Shown piece after piece: positions 7,891 through 16,735 of a DNA stretch of 64,000 bases (position 1 is its first letter; each line of letters opens with the position of its first letter). The position numbers were made by a program, and so were the translations under genes. Origin of the DNA: Pseudomonas eucalypticola (GTDB taxonomy: Bacteria > Pseudomonadota > Gammaproteobacteria > Pseudomonadales > Pseudomonadaceae); the NCBI RefSeq assembly GCF_013374995.1, contig NZ_CP056030.1:2264501-2328500 (forward strand), given 5' to 3'. Under the pieces are notes generated by a model that was given only the letters and a program-made list of their open reading frames with translations, had not been told where the DNA came from and ran no database searches.

Positions 7891-9030
7891 ATGAAAGCCA
7901 TTGTCTACAACGGGCCCCGAAATGTGAGTGTGCAGAGTGTGCCAGACGCGCGTATCGAGAAGCCCACTGACGCGCTCGTGCGGGTCACCACCACGAATAT
8001 CTGCGGATCTGACCTTCACATGTATGAAGGGCGAACTTCATTCGAGACCGGTCGAGTATTCGGTCATGAGAATCTGGGAGAGGTAATCGAGGTAGGCAAG
8101 GGCGTGGATCGCGTTAAGGTCGGCGATAGGGTTTGCCTGCCGTTCAATATTGGTTGCGGCTTCTGTGAAAACTGCGAGAAAGGCCTGACCGGCTTCTGTC
8201 TCACGGCTAACCCCGGCAGTGCAGGTGCCGCATATGGCTTCGCCGAAATGGGTCCTTACCAAGGCGGCCAAGCCGAATTGCTCCGGGTTCCCTATGCCGA
8301 TTTCAACTGCCTGGTGTTGCCGGAAGACGCGCAGGAGCGCGAAGACGACTACGTTATGCTCTCAGACATTTTCCCCACGGGGTGGCATGCTACCGAGCTG
8401 GCAGGGTTGTTGCCTGGAGAGAGCATTGCTATCTACGGGGCTGGTCCGGTGGGCCTAATGGCAGCTCACTCGGCGATGATTAAAGGTGCGTCACAGGTGT
8501 TCGTGGTCGACAACCACCCTGATCGGTTAAAGCTTGCTGCGCAAATGGGGGCTACGCCGATCAATTCCCTGGAAAAAGAAGCAGTCGATCAGATTCTCAA
8601 CCTTACCCATGGCAAAGGTACCGACCGTGGCTGTGAGTGCGTGGGCTACCAGTGCTGTGATCGTCACGGCCATGAGGCCAACCATCTGACAATGAACAAC
8701 CTGGTCGCCTCCACCAAGGCCACGGGTGGCATCGGGGTGGTAGGGGTGTTTGTACCGCAGGACCCAGGAGCCAAGAATGACCTAGCGAAGGAAGGCAAGA
8801 TGGCCTTTGACTTCGGCTCATTCTGGTTTAAAGGGCAGCAAATCCGCACGGGGCAAGCCAATGTGAAGGTTTACAATCGCCGGTTGGCGGAGCTGATCCA
8901 TCATGGCCGCGCGTCACCTTCGCAAATTATCTCGCACCGTCTGACGTTGGACGAGGGGCCGGCGGCTTACGGGCACTTTGATGCCCGGGACGAGGGCTGG
9001 ACCAAGGTAGTGCTCAAGCCAGCCGCTTGA
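7891..9030 (+). CDS. fdhA: Zinc-dependent dehydrogenase, glutathione-independent formaldehyde dehydrogenase-like
   Basis: 379 residues starting MKAIVYNGPRNVSV. Zinc-alcohol-dehydrogenase fold: catalytic zinc ligands in NICGSDLHMYEG (Cys) and GRVFGHENLGE (His), a structural-zinc loop with Cys in GCGFCENCEKGLTGFC near 90-105, and the NAD motif YGAGPVGLMAA near 190. The CECVGYQCCD and FDFGSFWFKGQ segments are characteristic of the FdhA family, which oxidises formaldehyde (and disproportionates aldehydes) with tightly bound NAD. Start taken at the ATG matching family N-termini after AACGGAGAACGAC. Last chromosomal-type gene before the ICE module. Confidence 0.9.
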   Translation: MKAIVYNGPRNVSVQSVPDARIEKPTDALVRVTTTNICGSDLHMYEGRTSFETGRVFGHENLGEVIEVGKGVDRVKVGDRVCLPFNIGCGFCENCEKGLTGFCLTANPGSAGAAYGFAEMGPYQGGQAELLRVPYADFNCLVLPEDAQEREDDYVMLSDIFPTGWHATELAGLLPGESIAIYGAGPVGLMAAHSAMIKGASQVFVVDNHPDRLKLAAQMGATPINSLEKEAVDQILNLTHGKGTDRGCECVGYQCCDRHGHEANHLTMNNLVASTKATGGIGVVGVFVPQDPGAKNDLAKEGKMAFDFGSFWFKGQQIRTGQANVKVYNRRLAELIHHGRASPSQIISHRLTLDEGPAAYGHFDARDEGWTKVVLKPAA

Positions 9031-9157
9031 CGTTCATGATCTGGAATGGCGGAGGTGCGCCACAGAAATGTTCCCGGGGTGGAGCAGGTTCACTTAGCGT
9101 ACCTCCGCTTTACTTTTGAACTACAAACGGCTGATAGCGGACATGGAGCCACCGCAG
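9031..9157. other. Junction between chromosomal-type DNA and ICE module
   Basis: A gap of 127 bases separates the end of the FdhA-like gene from the stop of the TIGR03747 gene. In intact PFGI-1-class elements the next mating-pore genes (RAQPRD, TIGR03758, TIGR03745 and so on) would follow TIGR03747 here. None can be read on either strand. No tRNA, att-like repeat or IS end was recognised. Confidence 0.5.
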
Positions 9158-9886
9158 TCAGAGGTATTTCTTGAACGTCGACCCAGTGATCGCCACCATC
9201 CAGCCCAACACCCAGGCGCAGGGCACCAACACCCACGTTGGGTTGATAGACCAGGGCAAGGACAAGTAGATGATCCAAGGCGTGACTAGCAGGGGGATGA
9301 GCAGTCGTTTGGCACGATGATAGACAAAACTGCTTTCACGGCCGGCACCGAATTTTCGCAGGTCACGTCGCATCAACCCATCTACCCCTCCAGTGACCGC
9401 CGCCAAGAGGAACAGGGGCATAGACAGCACCAGCACTGCGACGCGGACTACAAACGTGAGGACGGTGAAAAGGGCCGCTACCAGGTAGTCTTGCAACCCA
9501 ACGTACATTAGAGCCGCTGCTCCTGGAATGCTGTCCTCCTGGCTTAGCTTCGTCATATGCATCTGGAGTTCGCCCCAGCCGATGCTGACGAACAACCACT
9601 CATTGATCGCTCCGAGGACTCGGCCAACGGCCTCGGCAGGTTGCGCAACGATCAAGGACTGTTTGAAGTTCGCACTCAGCCACCCCATCTCGCTCTGCCA
9701 AATGGCCTGACTGTGATGCCAGCCCTGATCGGGCCAAAACCACACCATGCCGGCAAACTCCAGCACGATGGAAAACAGCATCGAGCCCAACAACACGCCC
9801 AGCAGCCTCAGGCACAGTTCGACGGTGGCGAGGATAAGCCCGGGTTTTCGCGGTGCAGGTGCTTGGTTGACCGGCGTGGTCGCCAT
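9158..9886 (-). CDS. ICE membrane protein, TIGR03747 (PFL_4697) family
   Basis: 242 residues with membrane segments near 19-50, 135-165 and 205-232 and an FWPDQGWHHS loop after the first. The position just downstream of TraD, the FAGMVWFWP and VTGGVDGLMRRDLRKFGAGRESSFVYH blocks and the length fit the TIGR03747 family (DUF4400-like) of SXT/PFGI-1 elements. Probably an inner-membrane component of the conjugation apparatus. It is the last transfer gene in this window; downstream partners are missing. Confidence 0.88.
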   Translation of the reverse strand: MATTPVNQAPAPRKPGLILATVELCLRLLGVLLGSMLFSIVLEFAGMVWFWPDQGWHHSQAIWQSEMGWLSANFKQSLIVAQPAEAVGRVLGAINEWLFVSIGWGELQMHMTKLSQEDSIPGAAALMYVGLQDYLVAALFTVLTFVVRVAVLVLSMPLFLLAAVTGGVDGLMRRDLRKFGAGRESSFVYHRAKRLLIPLLVTPWIIYLSLPWSINPTWVLVPCAWVLGWMVAITGSTFKKYL

Positions 9887-9922
9887 GGGTACCTCGGCGC
9901 ACGTGGCATTTCATCCGGTGAT

Positions 9923-12049
9923 TCAGTATTGGCGCTTGCGCGTTGGCGGTGGCGTTTCGGGGTTGAAATCAACCGTGGGTGCGCCGCCAGCGCTGGTCCA
10001 CCAATTGCCCGCGTTGGCGTTGTACGACTCGCGCATGTGGTTGGCCAGCTCCTGCAGGTCCTTGGGCATGGCGTCATCATTGGAGGATTGCGGCAGCGGC
10101 ATGCGTACCTTCCACAACTGGCCGCCTTCCTGGAAGGAAAACATCTGTCCCTTGGGCAGGCTGACGATATGCGCGGGCTCAATCAGCGGCACGGCAGTGC
10201 TGCTGACGCGATCCTGGGAGGAGGAGGTGAAGTCGGTATGGGCGTCCGGGTCTGCCGTGTCGGTGGCCCCGGACACCAGTGTGCGCGTCTGCACGTTGAC
10301 CTTGGGCAACTGGTTGGTCAGCAGTTCGGCCGTCGCGGTCTCCCGCACCCGCAGCATCTGCAGGGTGTTGAAGTTGCCGATCACCTGGCCTGCCTTGGCG
10401 CGGTTGCCGATGCGCGCCTCGATATCACTGAGCGTCTGCGTGTAGGCGGTCACCTGGATGCCCGCGCCGCCGCCCTTGTTGATCAGCGGGATGAATTCGT
10501 CGCCCATCAACTCATTGAACTCGTCGGCATGCAGGTTGATCGGCAGCTTCTCCGCTGAGCTGTAGACCCCTGGTAGGCCATGGTCCACCCCATGTTTGTA
10601 GATATGCCCGGCCACTGATACCAGGTCGGCGAACATCGAATTGCCCACGGCCGCAGCTACCTCGGCATCGGTGAGGGCGTCGAGACCGACGTAGACGATG
10701 CCGCGTTTGCGGATCACCTGCAGCCAGTCGAAAATCGGCCGCGGGTCGTCCAGGTCGGTGTAGTTGGGGGCCAGCAACTGCGCCGTCTTGCCGCTGGTGA
10801 GCTTTTCCAGCAGCGGCAGCAGCGAGGCGACGATCTTGTCGAAGTAGGTGCGGTCGTAGCGCACCGCTGAGCGCAGGCCGTCCATTACTGGATCGAAGAT
10901 GCGCTTGGCGGCCAGGTACTGCTCAATGGCGATCACGCGCTTTTCTCGGCCGATCATGTGCCGGGGGATGTTCTTCTCATTGAGCCGTCCCTCGATCTGT
11001 ACGATGGCCTCCCACGCCTGGGGATCGTGATGGGCGAAAAACTGCTGCGCGTACTCGATGAACAGGGCGTCGATGTTGACCACATGGCGCTGGATCTGCA
11101 GATAGTCCGGGCGCCGGCCCAACTCGATCAGCGCGCGGGCAATGATGTTGACGAAGCGCCAGGCGAATTCGCGGAACGCTGCGGAGTTGCCTTCGCCACT
11201 CAACTGCCCGGCGATACGTGTGGCGACTTCGGAGATACGGCCGAAGCGGCCGATGGCGTTGTAGCGGGCGGAAATTTCCGGCCAGCCGAGGTGGAACACG
11301 TAGAACTCTTTTTCGCGCCCGGCCCGACGCGCTTCGACGTACATGCGCTTGAGCAGGTCGGCATCGCCCTTGGGGTCGAAGACCACCACCACTTCCGGTT
11401 TCTGCCGATGGATGTCTTGGGTGATGTACACCTCGGCCAGGCGGGTCTTGCCGACTCGCGTGGTGCCCAGCACCAGGGTATGGCCGACGCGCTCACCCAG
11501 CGGCAGGCTGGCCTCGCCTTCATGGGGCTCGACGCCGTGCAGCAGTGGGGAGCCGCCTACCGGGGGCAATGGCCGTACTGGGTTGAAGGGACTGTCCCAG
11601 GCGGTGAACTGGGCCAGGCGTGAAAGGGCAAAGGGGGCTTTCTCCAACGCCCGCTCCAGGCGTCGAGCGCACTGGTAGGCGGCGGACTGATTCACATAGC
11701 GAGCAAGGGCAGGGTCCTGGGCTTCCACCAGGCGCTGGGTGTGCAGGCGCGTCCAGAGGAAACCGCGACCCATGAACAGCCGCTTGTTGCTGACCGGGAT
11801 CTGCCGGCTGGTGAGTGAGTAGCGCGGCAGGCGGCGGATGTTGCGCCGATAGCGCAGCACGACGCGGGCTTCATTCAGGCGCTTGAGGCCAAAGGCGGTG
11901 TAGGCCACTGCCATGCCGGCCCCAATCTCGGGCGAGAGTGCCACTGCCCAGGGCGAGTGCAGGCACAGCGCCGCCGCGCCCGCGCACACGCCCACGGTGT
12001 ACAGCTCTACGGCAGGGCGCAGCAGGGACTCCATCGCGTGATCGGTCAT
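9923..12049 (-). CDS. traD: Type IV coupling ATPase TraD (SXT/TOL subfamily)
   Basis: 708 residues. Two N-terminal membrane segments (about 13-50) are followed by the ATPase: Walker A GTTRVGKT near 195, Walker B VVVVFDPKGD near 219, and a late INLHADEFNELMGDEF block near 500, as in TraD/TraG coupling proteins. The C-terminus is Pro/Thr/Arg-rich. The protein docks the relaxosome to the mating channel and pumps DNA. Start at MTDHAMESLL; the internal Met6 is an alternative. It lies 9 bp after the TIGR03765 gene and 36 bp before TIGR03747. Confidence 0.93.
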   Translation of the reverse strand: MTDHAMESLLRPAVELYTVGVCAGAAALCLHSPWAVALSPEIGAGMAVAYTAFGLKRLNEARVVLRYRRNIRRLPRYSLTSRQIPVSNKRLFMGRGFLWTRLHTQRLVEAQDPALARYVNQSAAYQCARRLERALEKAPFALSRLAQFTAWDSPFNPVRPLPPVGGSPLLHGVEPHEGEASLPLGERVGHTLVLGTTRVGKTRLAEVYITQDIHRQKPEVVVVFDPKGDADLLKRMYVEARRAGREKEFYVFHLGWPEISARYNAIGRFGRISEVATRIAGQLSGEGNSAAFREFAWRFVNIIARALIELGRRPDYLQIQRHVVNIDALFIEYAQQFFAHHDPQAWEAIVQIEGRLNEKNIPRHMIGREKRVIAIEQYLAAKRIFDPVMDGLRSAVRYDRTYFDKIVASLLPLLEKLTSGKTAQLLAPNYTDLDDPRPIFDWLQVIRKRGIVYVGLDALTDAEVAAAVGNSMFADLVSVAGHIYKHGVDHGLPGVYSSAEKLPINLHADEFNELMGDEFIPLINKGGGAGIQVTAYTQTLSDIEARIGNRAKAGQVIGNFNTLQMLRVRETATAELLTNQLPKVNVQTRTLVSGATDTADPDAHTDFTSSSQDRVSSTAVPLIEPAHIVSLPKGQMFSFQEGGQLWKVRMPLPQSSNDDAMPKDLQELANHMRESYNANAGNWWTSAGGAPTVDFNPETPPPTRKRQY

Positions 12050-12058
12050 GGTGTGCCC

Positions 12059-12490
12059 TCACTGTTCCAGCGCGGTTGGCGTAATCAGCACGGGGTAATG
12101 CTCCAGTTGCAGGCGCGCGGCGATGTCATCACCGCTGACCGGCCAGATCGGTAGCTCCGGCGCTGTTGCCTGGATGCGCTGCAGCGCGTCGCTGTCCGCG
12201 ACGTCCACGGCCAGACCGCTGGCGCCAAGCGCCTGTAGGGCCTGGGCATGTTCAGACAGCCATTGCAGGGAAAGTGGGTCCTGCCCGACCAGAAACAACG
12301 GTGTCATTCCCGGCATCTCCAGCTCTCGGGGCGCAACCGGGCCTGGGCTCAACCGAGCGCTGTGGATGGGCAGGACCCAGCTTAATCGGCGTGGGTCGGG
12401 TCGCGAGGGCGTTGGCTCCAAGGTCCCGGCGGCCACGCCCTGCCACAACAAACACGAAATCATCAGGGCAAGTATCCGCAACGGTGTCAT
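12059..12490 (-). CDS. ICE protein, TIGR03765 (PFL_4695) family
   Basis: 143 residues with a Sec signal (MTPLRILALMISCLLWQGVAAG, cleavage near 21). The mature part has the pattern TPLFLVGQDPLSLQWL...LGASGLAVDVAD and ends LEHYPVLITPTALEQ, as in the small periplasmic ICE proteins encoded directly before TraD. Exact role unknown; suggested to aid pilus or channel assembly. The start overlaps the transglycosylase stop by four bases, indicating coupling. Confidence 0.85.
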   Translation of the reverse strand: MTPLRILALMISCLLWQGVAAGTLEPTPSRPDPRRLSWVLPIHSARLSPGPVAPRELEMPGMTPLFLVGQDPLSLQWLSEHAQALQALGASGLAVDVADSDALQRIQATAPELPIWPVSGDDIAARLQLEHYPVLITPTALEQ

Positions 12491-13041
12491 GGCTGGCTCT
12501 CCAAGGGTAGGTCAGCCGATGCATCGACCCGCTGCCAATGGCGGATGAACTGCGCGCGGTAGCGGGCGGCCGGCTCGCCTCCTGCTGGCCGGTGATAACG
12601 GCCGGCGGCTTGCGCCCAGTCGCCGGCCGCCTCGAAGTGTTCCTTGAGCAGGGCGGCAGTGACCGCGAGGTTGGTCCGCGGGTCAAGGGCTTCACAGGCG
12701 GTGGCATAGCGCTCGGGGTGGTAGCCAAGGTTGGTTTGGCCCAGGCCAACGTCGATGCGCCGAGGGTCCTGGCGGGTGAGTTCGAGCATGAGGGCGGCGC
12801 ACGCCTGCTGACGATTGGCGAAGCGTTGCGGATTGCCGGCGACATTCAACGTCCAGGGCCAGGGGATGGTCTGGCCGCGCAGGCGGGTACCGCTTTCCTG
12901 CAAGGCAATGGCGAACAGCACCGAGGAGGGAATGCCGGCTTGTGCGGCAATCACCTGGTAGGCCAGCGGGGGTATTACCTGTGCGCTGGCCTGAGTAACA
13001 AAGCCCAGCGCCAGGGCGCAGATCAGTCGACGCGCTGCCAT
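12487..13041 (-). CDS. ICE lytic transglycosylase
   Basis: 184 residues: signal peptide (to about AQA, residue 20), then an SLT-type domain. The catalytic Glu is in SSVLFAIALQESGTRL near 39-54, with VGLGQTNLGYHPE near 97 and ALLKEHF...AAGRYHRP later. It would cut peptidoglycan locally so that the conjugative apparatus can cross the wall. Sits in the usual place between TIGR03759 and TIGR03765 genes and overlaps both neighbours. Confidence 0.9.
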   Translation of the reverse strand: MAARRLICALALGFVTQASAQVIPPLAYQVIAAQAGIPSSVLFAIALQESGTRLRGQTIPWPWTLNVAGNPQRFANRQQACAALMLELTRQDPRRIDVGLGQTNLGYHPERYATACEALDPRTNLAVTAALLKEHFEAAGDWAQAAGRYHRPAGGEPAARYRAQFIRHWQRVDASADLPLESQP

Positions 13042-13739
13042 TGTCCGTCCACCTGTTGATAGCGTGCCGGCAGGGGGCGGCTGGCGCCCAAACCGAACCA
13101 GCGCCCGCGGTCATGGTTGAGGGTGATCTGCCCGCTGCTGACCTGCGCCGCGGCGATGCCTGCTTGGCGCGCCCAGTGCCGGATCACGTCATCCTTGCCC
13201 TGACTACCGACCAGGTATATATCCAGCTGCACGCCCTGTTTCACCAGTTGCAAGGCTCGGGCTTGGCAGGCTGGGCACTGCTCTTCGACGAAGAGCGCGT
13301 AGCGGGTGCTGGTTGACGTATTTTCCACGCTGCTCATGCCCTGTACGGGCTGCAGACCGGGGAGCAGCCGCGCCCACGCTGCGGTGTAGGCCTGCTGGTA
13401 AGCTAACTCGCGCTCGGCCCGCTTGGCTTCCAGACGCACCTGCAGCTCGGCATAGCGCTGCCGCTCCTGATCGGACTCCGCCTCCACACCCAGGGTGGTC
13501 AGCGGGTCCAGCTGCGGCGACCAGTAGTGCCGGGGGCCGCTTTGCAGGTGTTCAAACTTGGCCCATTCATCGTCGGTCAGCCCCCATGCCTGTGCGGCAA
13601 CGGTCTGGTGCTGCTGCAGTGGCGTGATGTTGTTGTTCCGTGGGGTGGATTCGGAGACTTCCTGCTCCGCCGCGGCAACAACGGCAGCGTGCAGGCAGAT
13701 GGGCAGCAGGAGCACGTTGAGAAGAGCGAAACGGCGCAT
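13023..13739 (-). CDS. ICE protein, TIGR03759 (PFL_4693) family
   Basis: 238 residues. Signal peptide MRRFALLNVLLLPICLHAAVVAAA; mature part contains AWGLTDDEWAKFEHLQSGPRHYWSPQLDPLTTLG, a strong family signature, a charged helix (ERQRYAELQVRLEAKRAERELAY in the middle, described here by position 108-130) and a thioredoxin-like CPAC with surrounding FVEEQCPACQARA near 165. Likely periplasmic; the CxxC-type pair hints at a redox or folding role. The frame is open further upstream but only this ATG is followed by a signal peptide. Confidence 0.88.
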   Translation of the reverse strand: MRRFALLNVLLLPICLHAAVVAAAEQEVSESTPRNNNITPLQQHQTVAAQAWGLTDDEWAKFEHLQSGPRHYWSPQLDPLTTLGVEAESDQERQRYAELQVRLEAKRAERELAYQQAYTAAWARLLPGLQPVQGMSSVENTSTSTRYALFVEEQCPACQARALQLVKQGVQLDIYLVGSQGKDDVIRHWARQAGIAAAQVSSGQITLNHDRGRWFGLGASRPLPARYQQVDGQWQRVD

Positions 13740-13749
13740 GGCAGCGTCC

Positions 13750-14433
13750 TCAGGGCAGGGGCAAGCTGCGGTCGGCATGCCCCGCGACCTGGAACACGGC
13801 CTGGTCGCGCTGGATCTCACGCAACTGCCAGCCATCCAGGCTCTCGCCCGGCTGCAGCAATTGCACGGCGGACAGCGAGCGCGCTCCGGTCGGCAGCACT
13901 GACACGAACCGGGCGCCGCCACGCGTCTCGATGCCCAGCACCGACAGCGGCGGCTCGGCAGGGGGCGACGCTTTCACCCTGGGCTTTGGCATCGGGGCGG
14001 GCTCAGCGCGGGGCCGGGGTTGAGCTTTTGCCGCGAGTTGGGCCTGCACGTGGGCAAGCTCACCCTCGGCTTTGTCGAGTCGTTGCTGCCAAGCCGCAAA
14101 TACCTCGCTGCTGGGGGCATTGGCTGTTGATCTCGACTGCTCGGCAACTGCAGCGCGGAGCCGATCAAACTGCTGTTGGGTCGCTGCCTGGCTGGCTGCG
14201 ACTGCCTGCTGCTGGCTGGTCATGTCGTGCATCTGTGCCTGCAGCTTTGCCTGACCTTCGCGAAGCAGATCGAGGTCCCGCCGCAGGGCCGGAGCAGGAT
14301 CGGGCTGGGCCTGTGCGGCTATCGCGACCATGGCCGCGAGTTGCTGATGATGGTTGTAGGTCACCGCTGCCAGCAAGGTCGCGGCGATGCACAGGCCGCC
14401 GATCAACAGGTCATGGAAGGTCTGTACTTTCAT
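13750..14433 (-). CDS. ICE bitopic coiled-coil protein upstream of TIGR03759
   Basis: 227 residues: a short cytoplasmic start, one membrane helix (LLIGGLCIAATLLAAVTY near 9-26), a long Gln/Ala/Lys/Glu-rich coiled coil (about 45-135) and a small C-terminal domain (LGIETRGGARFVSVLP...LDGWQLREIQRDQAVF) resembling the PilP/PilO-like region of type IV pilus or ICE pilus genes. The ATG overlaps the upstream PilL-like gene by four bases. Probably links inner-membrane and periplasmic parts of the apparatus. Confidence 0.75.
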   Translation of the reverse strand: MKVQTFHDLLIGGLCIAATLLAAVTYNHHQQLAAMVAIAAQAQPDPAPALRRDLDLLREGQAKLQAQMHDMTSQQQAVAASQAATQQQFDRLRAAVAEQSRSTANAPSSEVFAAWQQRLDKAEGELAHVQAQLAAKAQPRPRAEPAPMPKPRVKASPPAEPPLSVLGIETRGGARFVSVLPTGARSLSAVQLLQPGESLDGWQLREIQRDQAVFQVAGHADRSLPLP

Positions 14434-14951
14434 GGGGCGAGCCCCAGCGTACCGACCGGTGCTGCCGGCGATGGCGACCGTAGCGCATAGCAGACCGAGC
14501 GATTGAGTGGGTCGACGCTGAGCTCCCAGGCCGGTCCACCGAGGATGGTCAGCGCATCGATCAGGGCCATCGGGCCGATCTGATAGTGCACCGCCGGCAG
14601 CGGCCGGCTGAACAGCAGCGCCTGCGGCGGGACATCCGGACACAGCGAATAGCCCGAACGCTGCAGCACATGGCGCAATGCCTCGCCGACATCACTGTGC
14701 AGCGCCGGCGGGATACTGACTTCGACCATCTGCAGCAGCGGTTGGCGTTGTTCCAGCGTCGGCGTCGTGCTGACCAGGGTATAGCGACCTTGCCGCACCC
14801 AGTCAGGTGCCTGGAGTGTTTCTGGCACCCGCGGCTTGGCGGGTGTCGCTGGCTTGTTGGGGGCCGGTGTTGGGCGGGGCGGCGGCGCAGCATGGCTGCA
14901 GCCCGCCAGCAGGGCGGCAATGACCAGCGTGAGCATGAGTGGGCGATGCAT
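14430..14951 (-). CDS. PilL-like lipoprotein (TIGR03748 family)
   Basis: 173 residues beginning MHRPLMLTLVIAALLAGCSH: lipobox LLAGC, lipidation at Cys18. A Pro-rich linker follows, then RQGRYTLVSTTPTLEQRQPLLQMVEVSIPP and DVGEALRHVLQRSGYSLCPD, the N-terminal PilL domain found at the head of PFGI-1-class transfer modules; the fold resembles secretin N-domains. Usual role: outer-membrane anchored pilus or channel component. First gene of the coupled run down to TIGR03747. Confidence 0.85.
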   Translation of the reverse strand: MHRPLMLTLVIAALLAGCSHAAPPPRPTPAPNKPATPAKPRVPETLQAPDWVRQGRYTLVSTTPTLEQRQPLLQMVEVSIPPALHSDVGEALRHVLQRSGYSLCPDVPPQALLFSRPLPAVHYQIGPMALIDALTILGGPAWELSVDPLNRSVCYALRSPSPAAPVGTLGLAP

Positions 14952-15045
14952 GGCGATGTCTCAGGAAAGGTTGCCGCTACCATGGCGAAAAGGGCGGCTG
15001 TCGCCCCACCGATAAAGCGATTCCCGCCCACGGCTATTCGCGCCC

Positions 15046-15072
15046 AATAAAAAAGGCGCCCGTAGGCGCCTT
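15046..15072 (-). terminator. Rho-independent terminator after the 15076-15792 gene
   Basis: On the minus strand AAGGCGCC-TACG-GGCGCCTT forms a perfect 8-bp stem with a 4-base loop followed by a T run (complement of the A run at 15046-15054). It starts 4 bases after the stop of the minus-strand gene at 15076. Confidence 0.85.
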
Positions 15073-15075
15073 GCA

Positions 15076-15792
15076 TCAATCATCGGGAAAAACAGGTAGC
15101 TCGGGCATCCGTCGGGCGTCCGGATCAAACACCAGGAAACGCACGTCGGCTTGCCCGGCCAGCAGCAACAGTTCGGTCAGCACCGGTGGTACCTGCTCGT
15201 CACGCAGGCGCGCCAGGACCTCTGCGCGGCTGGCGACACACTCGGAGGCGTTGCCGCCATCCTGCCACGGCGTCGAATACAGCTTGCAGCCGATGGCATG
15301 GCTGTCGAACAGCTCGAAACACTCGAAGAAACCGGACGCGATGCCGCGCCAGGTGCGCTCCTCCAGCAGTTTGAACTCCGCAGGGGGCAGGTGCGCCGAG
15401 CTGATCTCCCAGCTGCGGCTGTAGTGCCCCGTGGCAAAGGTCAACTGCGTGATCACTGCTTGCGCGGCCTCTTCGCTGGGATAGTCACCCAAATGGGCAG
15501 ACTGGCCAAGCTGGTCGGCGATGACCGTGTAGACCACCGCCACCACCGTGCCGTCGTCAGTGCATTGCCCGACGGCTTCCCTGACCAGGGTTTGCCCTCG
15601 GGTGATCAGCACGAAGTCATCGTTGAATATGCAAGGCTGGCGGTTGATGTCATGGTCCAGCAGATGCGCCTGCGAGTCATGCAGGGGCCGGTAGCAGGGC
15701 TCACAGTAGTCCTCGTAAATGATCTGGACGAGGCGTTCACAGCGAAAGGATTGGTAGCCGCGAACGAAGGGAGTGGGCGTAAGAAGATGCAT
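15076..15792 (-). CDS. ICE-encoded hypothetical protein
   Basis: 238 residues, acidic, soluble. Cys-containing N-terminal part (CERLVQIIYEDYCEPCYRPL near 18-37) and a YSRSWEISSAHLPPAEFKLLEERTWRGIASGFFECFELF block near 142-180. No recognisable catalytic motif or family. It is preceded by its own gap and closed by a strong terminator, so it is transcribed separately from the PilL run. The location beside radC is usual for ICE accessory proteins of unknown role. Confidence 0.75.
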   Translation of the reverse strand: MHLLTPTPFVRGYQSFRCERLVQIIYEDYCEPCYRPLHDSQAHLLDHDINRQPCIFNDDFVLITRGQTLVREAVGQCTDDGTVVAVVYTVIADQLGQSAHLGDYPSEEAAQAVITQLTFATGHYSRSWEISSAHLPPAEFKLLEERTWRGIASGFFECFELFDSHAIGCKLYSTPWQDGGNASECVASRAEVLARLRDEQVPPVLTELLLLAGQADVRFLVFDPDARRMPELPVFPDD

Positions 15793-15852
15793 GGCTGCTC
15801 TCCAGTGAAGGTTGAGGCCACCCCATGCAGGCGGTGGCGTCGGGATGACGGT

Positions 15853-16347
15853 TCAGATCCAGCCGAATTCGGCCAGGGACAACGGACGGCCTTCGCCAAT
15901 GATGATGTGGTCCAGGACGCGGACCTCAACCAGGGCCAGGGCCTCGGTCAGGCGCTGGGTCAGCACGCGGTCGGCATTGCTCGGTTCCGGGCAGCCGGAA
16001 GGGTGGTTGTGGCTGAAGATCACGCTGGCGGCGTTATGCTCCAAGGCCTTGATGACCACCTGCCGCGGGTAGACGCTGGCGCCATCGATGCTGCCGAAGA
16101 ACAGCTGGTCGAAGCCGAGCACGCGGTTGCGCGAGTCCAGACAGAGCAGGGCGAAGACTTCCTGCCGGTAGGGGGCCAAGCGCAGCTTGAGGTAGGCAGC
16201 GGCATCGGCAGGCTGGATCAGCAGCTCGCCACGCTGGAAATAGCGGCGGTCGAGCAACTGCAGGGCCTGCTCGATTAGCGCATCCTCGTTGACGCGCTGG
16301 ATCACGGCGGGATCGACGGAGTCGACCAGGTTCAGGGTGGTGTTCAT
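15853..16347 (-). CDS. radC: RadC-family JAB-domain protein
   Basis: 164 residues with the complete MPN+/JAMM metal motif HNHPSG followed by the conserved Asp ([15 protein letters not shown] near 110-124) and the upstream Glu in [11 protein letters not shown]. RadC-like proteins are very common on ICEs and islands; despite the name, a DNA-repair role is not established. This short form lacks the N-terminal helix-hairpin-helix domain of chromosomal RadC (about 220 residues). Confidence 0.92.
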   Translation of the reverse strand: MNTTLNLVDSVDPAVIQRVNEDALIEQALQLLDRRYFQRGELLIQPADAAAYLKLRLAPYRQEVFALLCLDSRNRVLGFDQLFFGSIDGASVYPRQVVIKALEHNAASVIFSHNHPSGCPEPSNADRVLTQRLTEALALVEVRVLDHIIIGEGRPLSLAEFGWI

Positions 16348-16413
16348 GGGACATTCCTCGTTAAGCAGGAGCGCCCCCAGGGGGAGAGCCCCCGTTGGGT
16401 AGGTATCAGCAGT

Positions 16414-16671
16414 TCAAAGCCGTGTGAAGCGATGCCGCGTACCGTGAAAGCAACTGCAGCAGGCCTCGCAGGGTTGGGTTGAAAAGTCCTCGATGCCGAT
16501 GCCGGTCTCAGGATCGAAGTCGGCACTCAAGGGCAGTAGGGCTTGCAGGGCGACGCGCATCTGGGCGATGCGCTGGTCGACCTCAGCCTCGCTGTAATAC
16601 AGCGACAGCGCGCTGAAGTCGTCATAGGCCACCGCCTGCAGGCAATCCTGGCAGAGCCAGTAGCTCTCCAT
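16414..16671 (-). CDS. Small Cys-rich ICE protein
   Basis: 85 residues from an ATG preceded by GGAGG. Contains WLCQDCL near 5 and CEACCSCFHG near 70: two Cys pairs that may bind zinc. The middle is acidic (YYSEAEVDQRIAQMRVALQ). No named family with certainty. The upstream frame is open through the next gene but that extension is antisense-like and excluded by the ribosome site. Follows a terminator, so it has its own promoter. Confidence 0.7.
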   Translation of the reverse strand: MESYWLCQDCLQAVAYDDFSALSLYYSEAEVDQRIAQMRVALQALLPLSADFDPETGIGIEDFSTQPCEACCSCFHGTRHRFTRL

Positions 16672-16690
16672 GGCAACCTCCGACACCGGT

Positions 16691-16716
16691 GAAAAAAGGC
16701 GCTCGTGCGAGCGCCT
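16691..16716 (-). terminator. Rho-independent terminator after the DUF3577 gene
   Basis: Minus-strand AGGCGCTC-GCAC-GAGCGCCT, an 8-bp perfect stem, is followed by TTTTTT. It lies 20 bases after the stop of the gene at 16736. Confidence 0.85.
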
Positions 16717-16735
16717 GGTGGGTGGGTCGATCGCC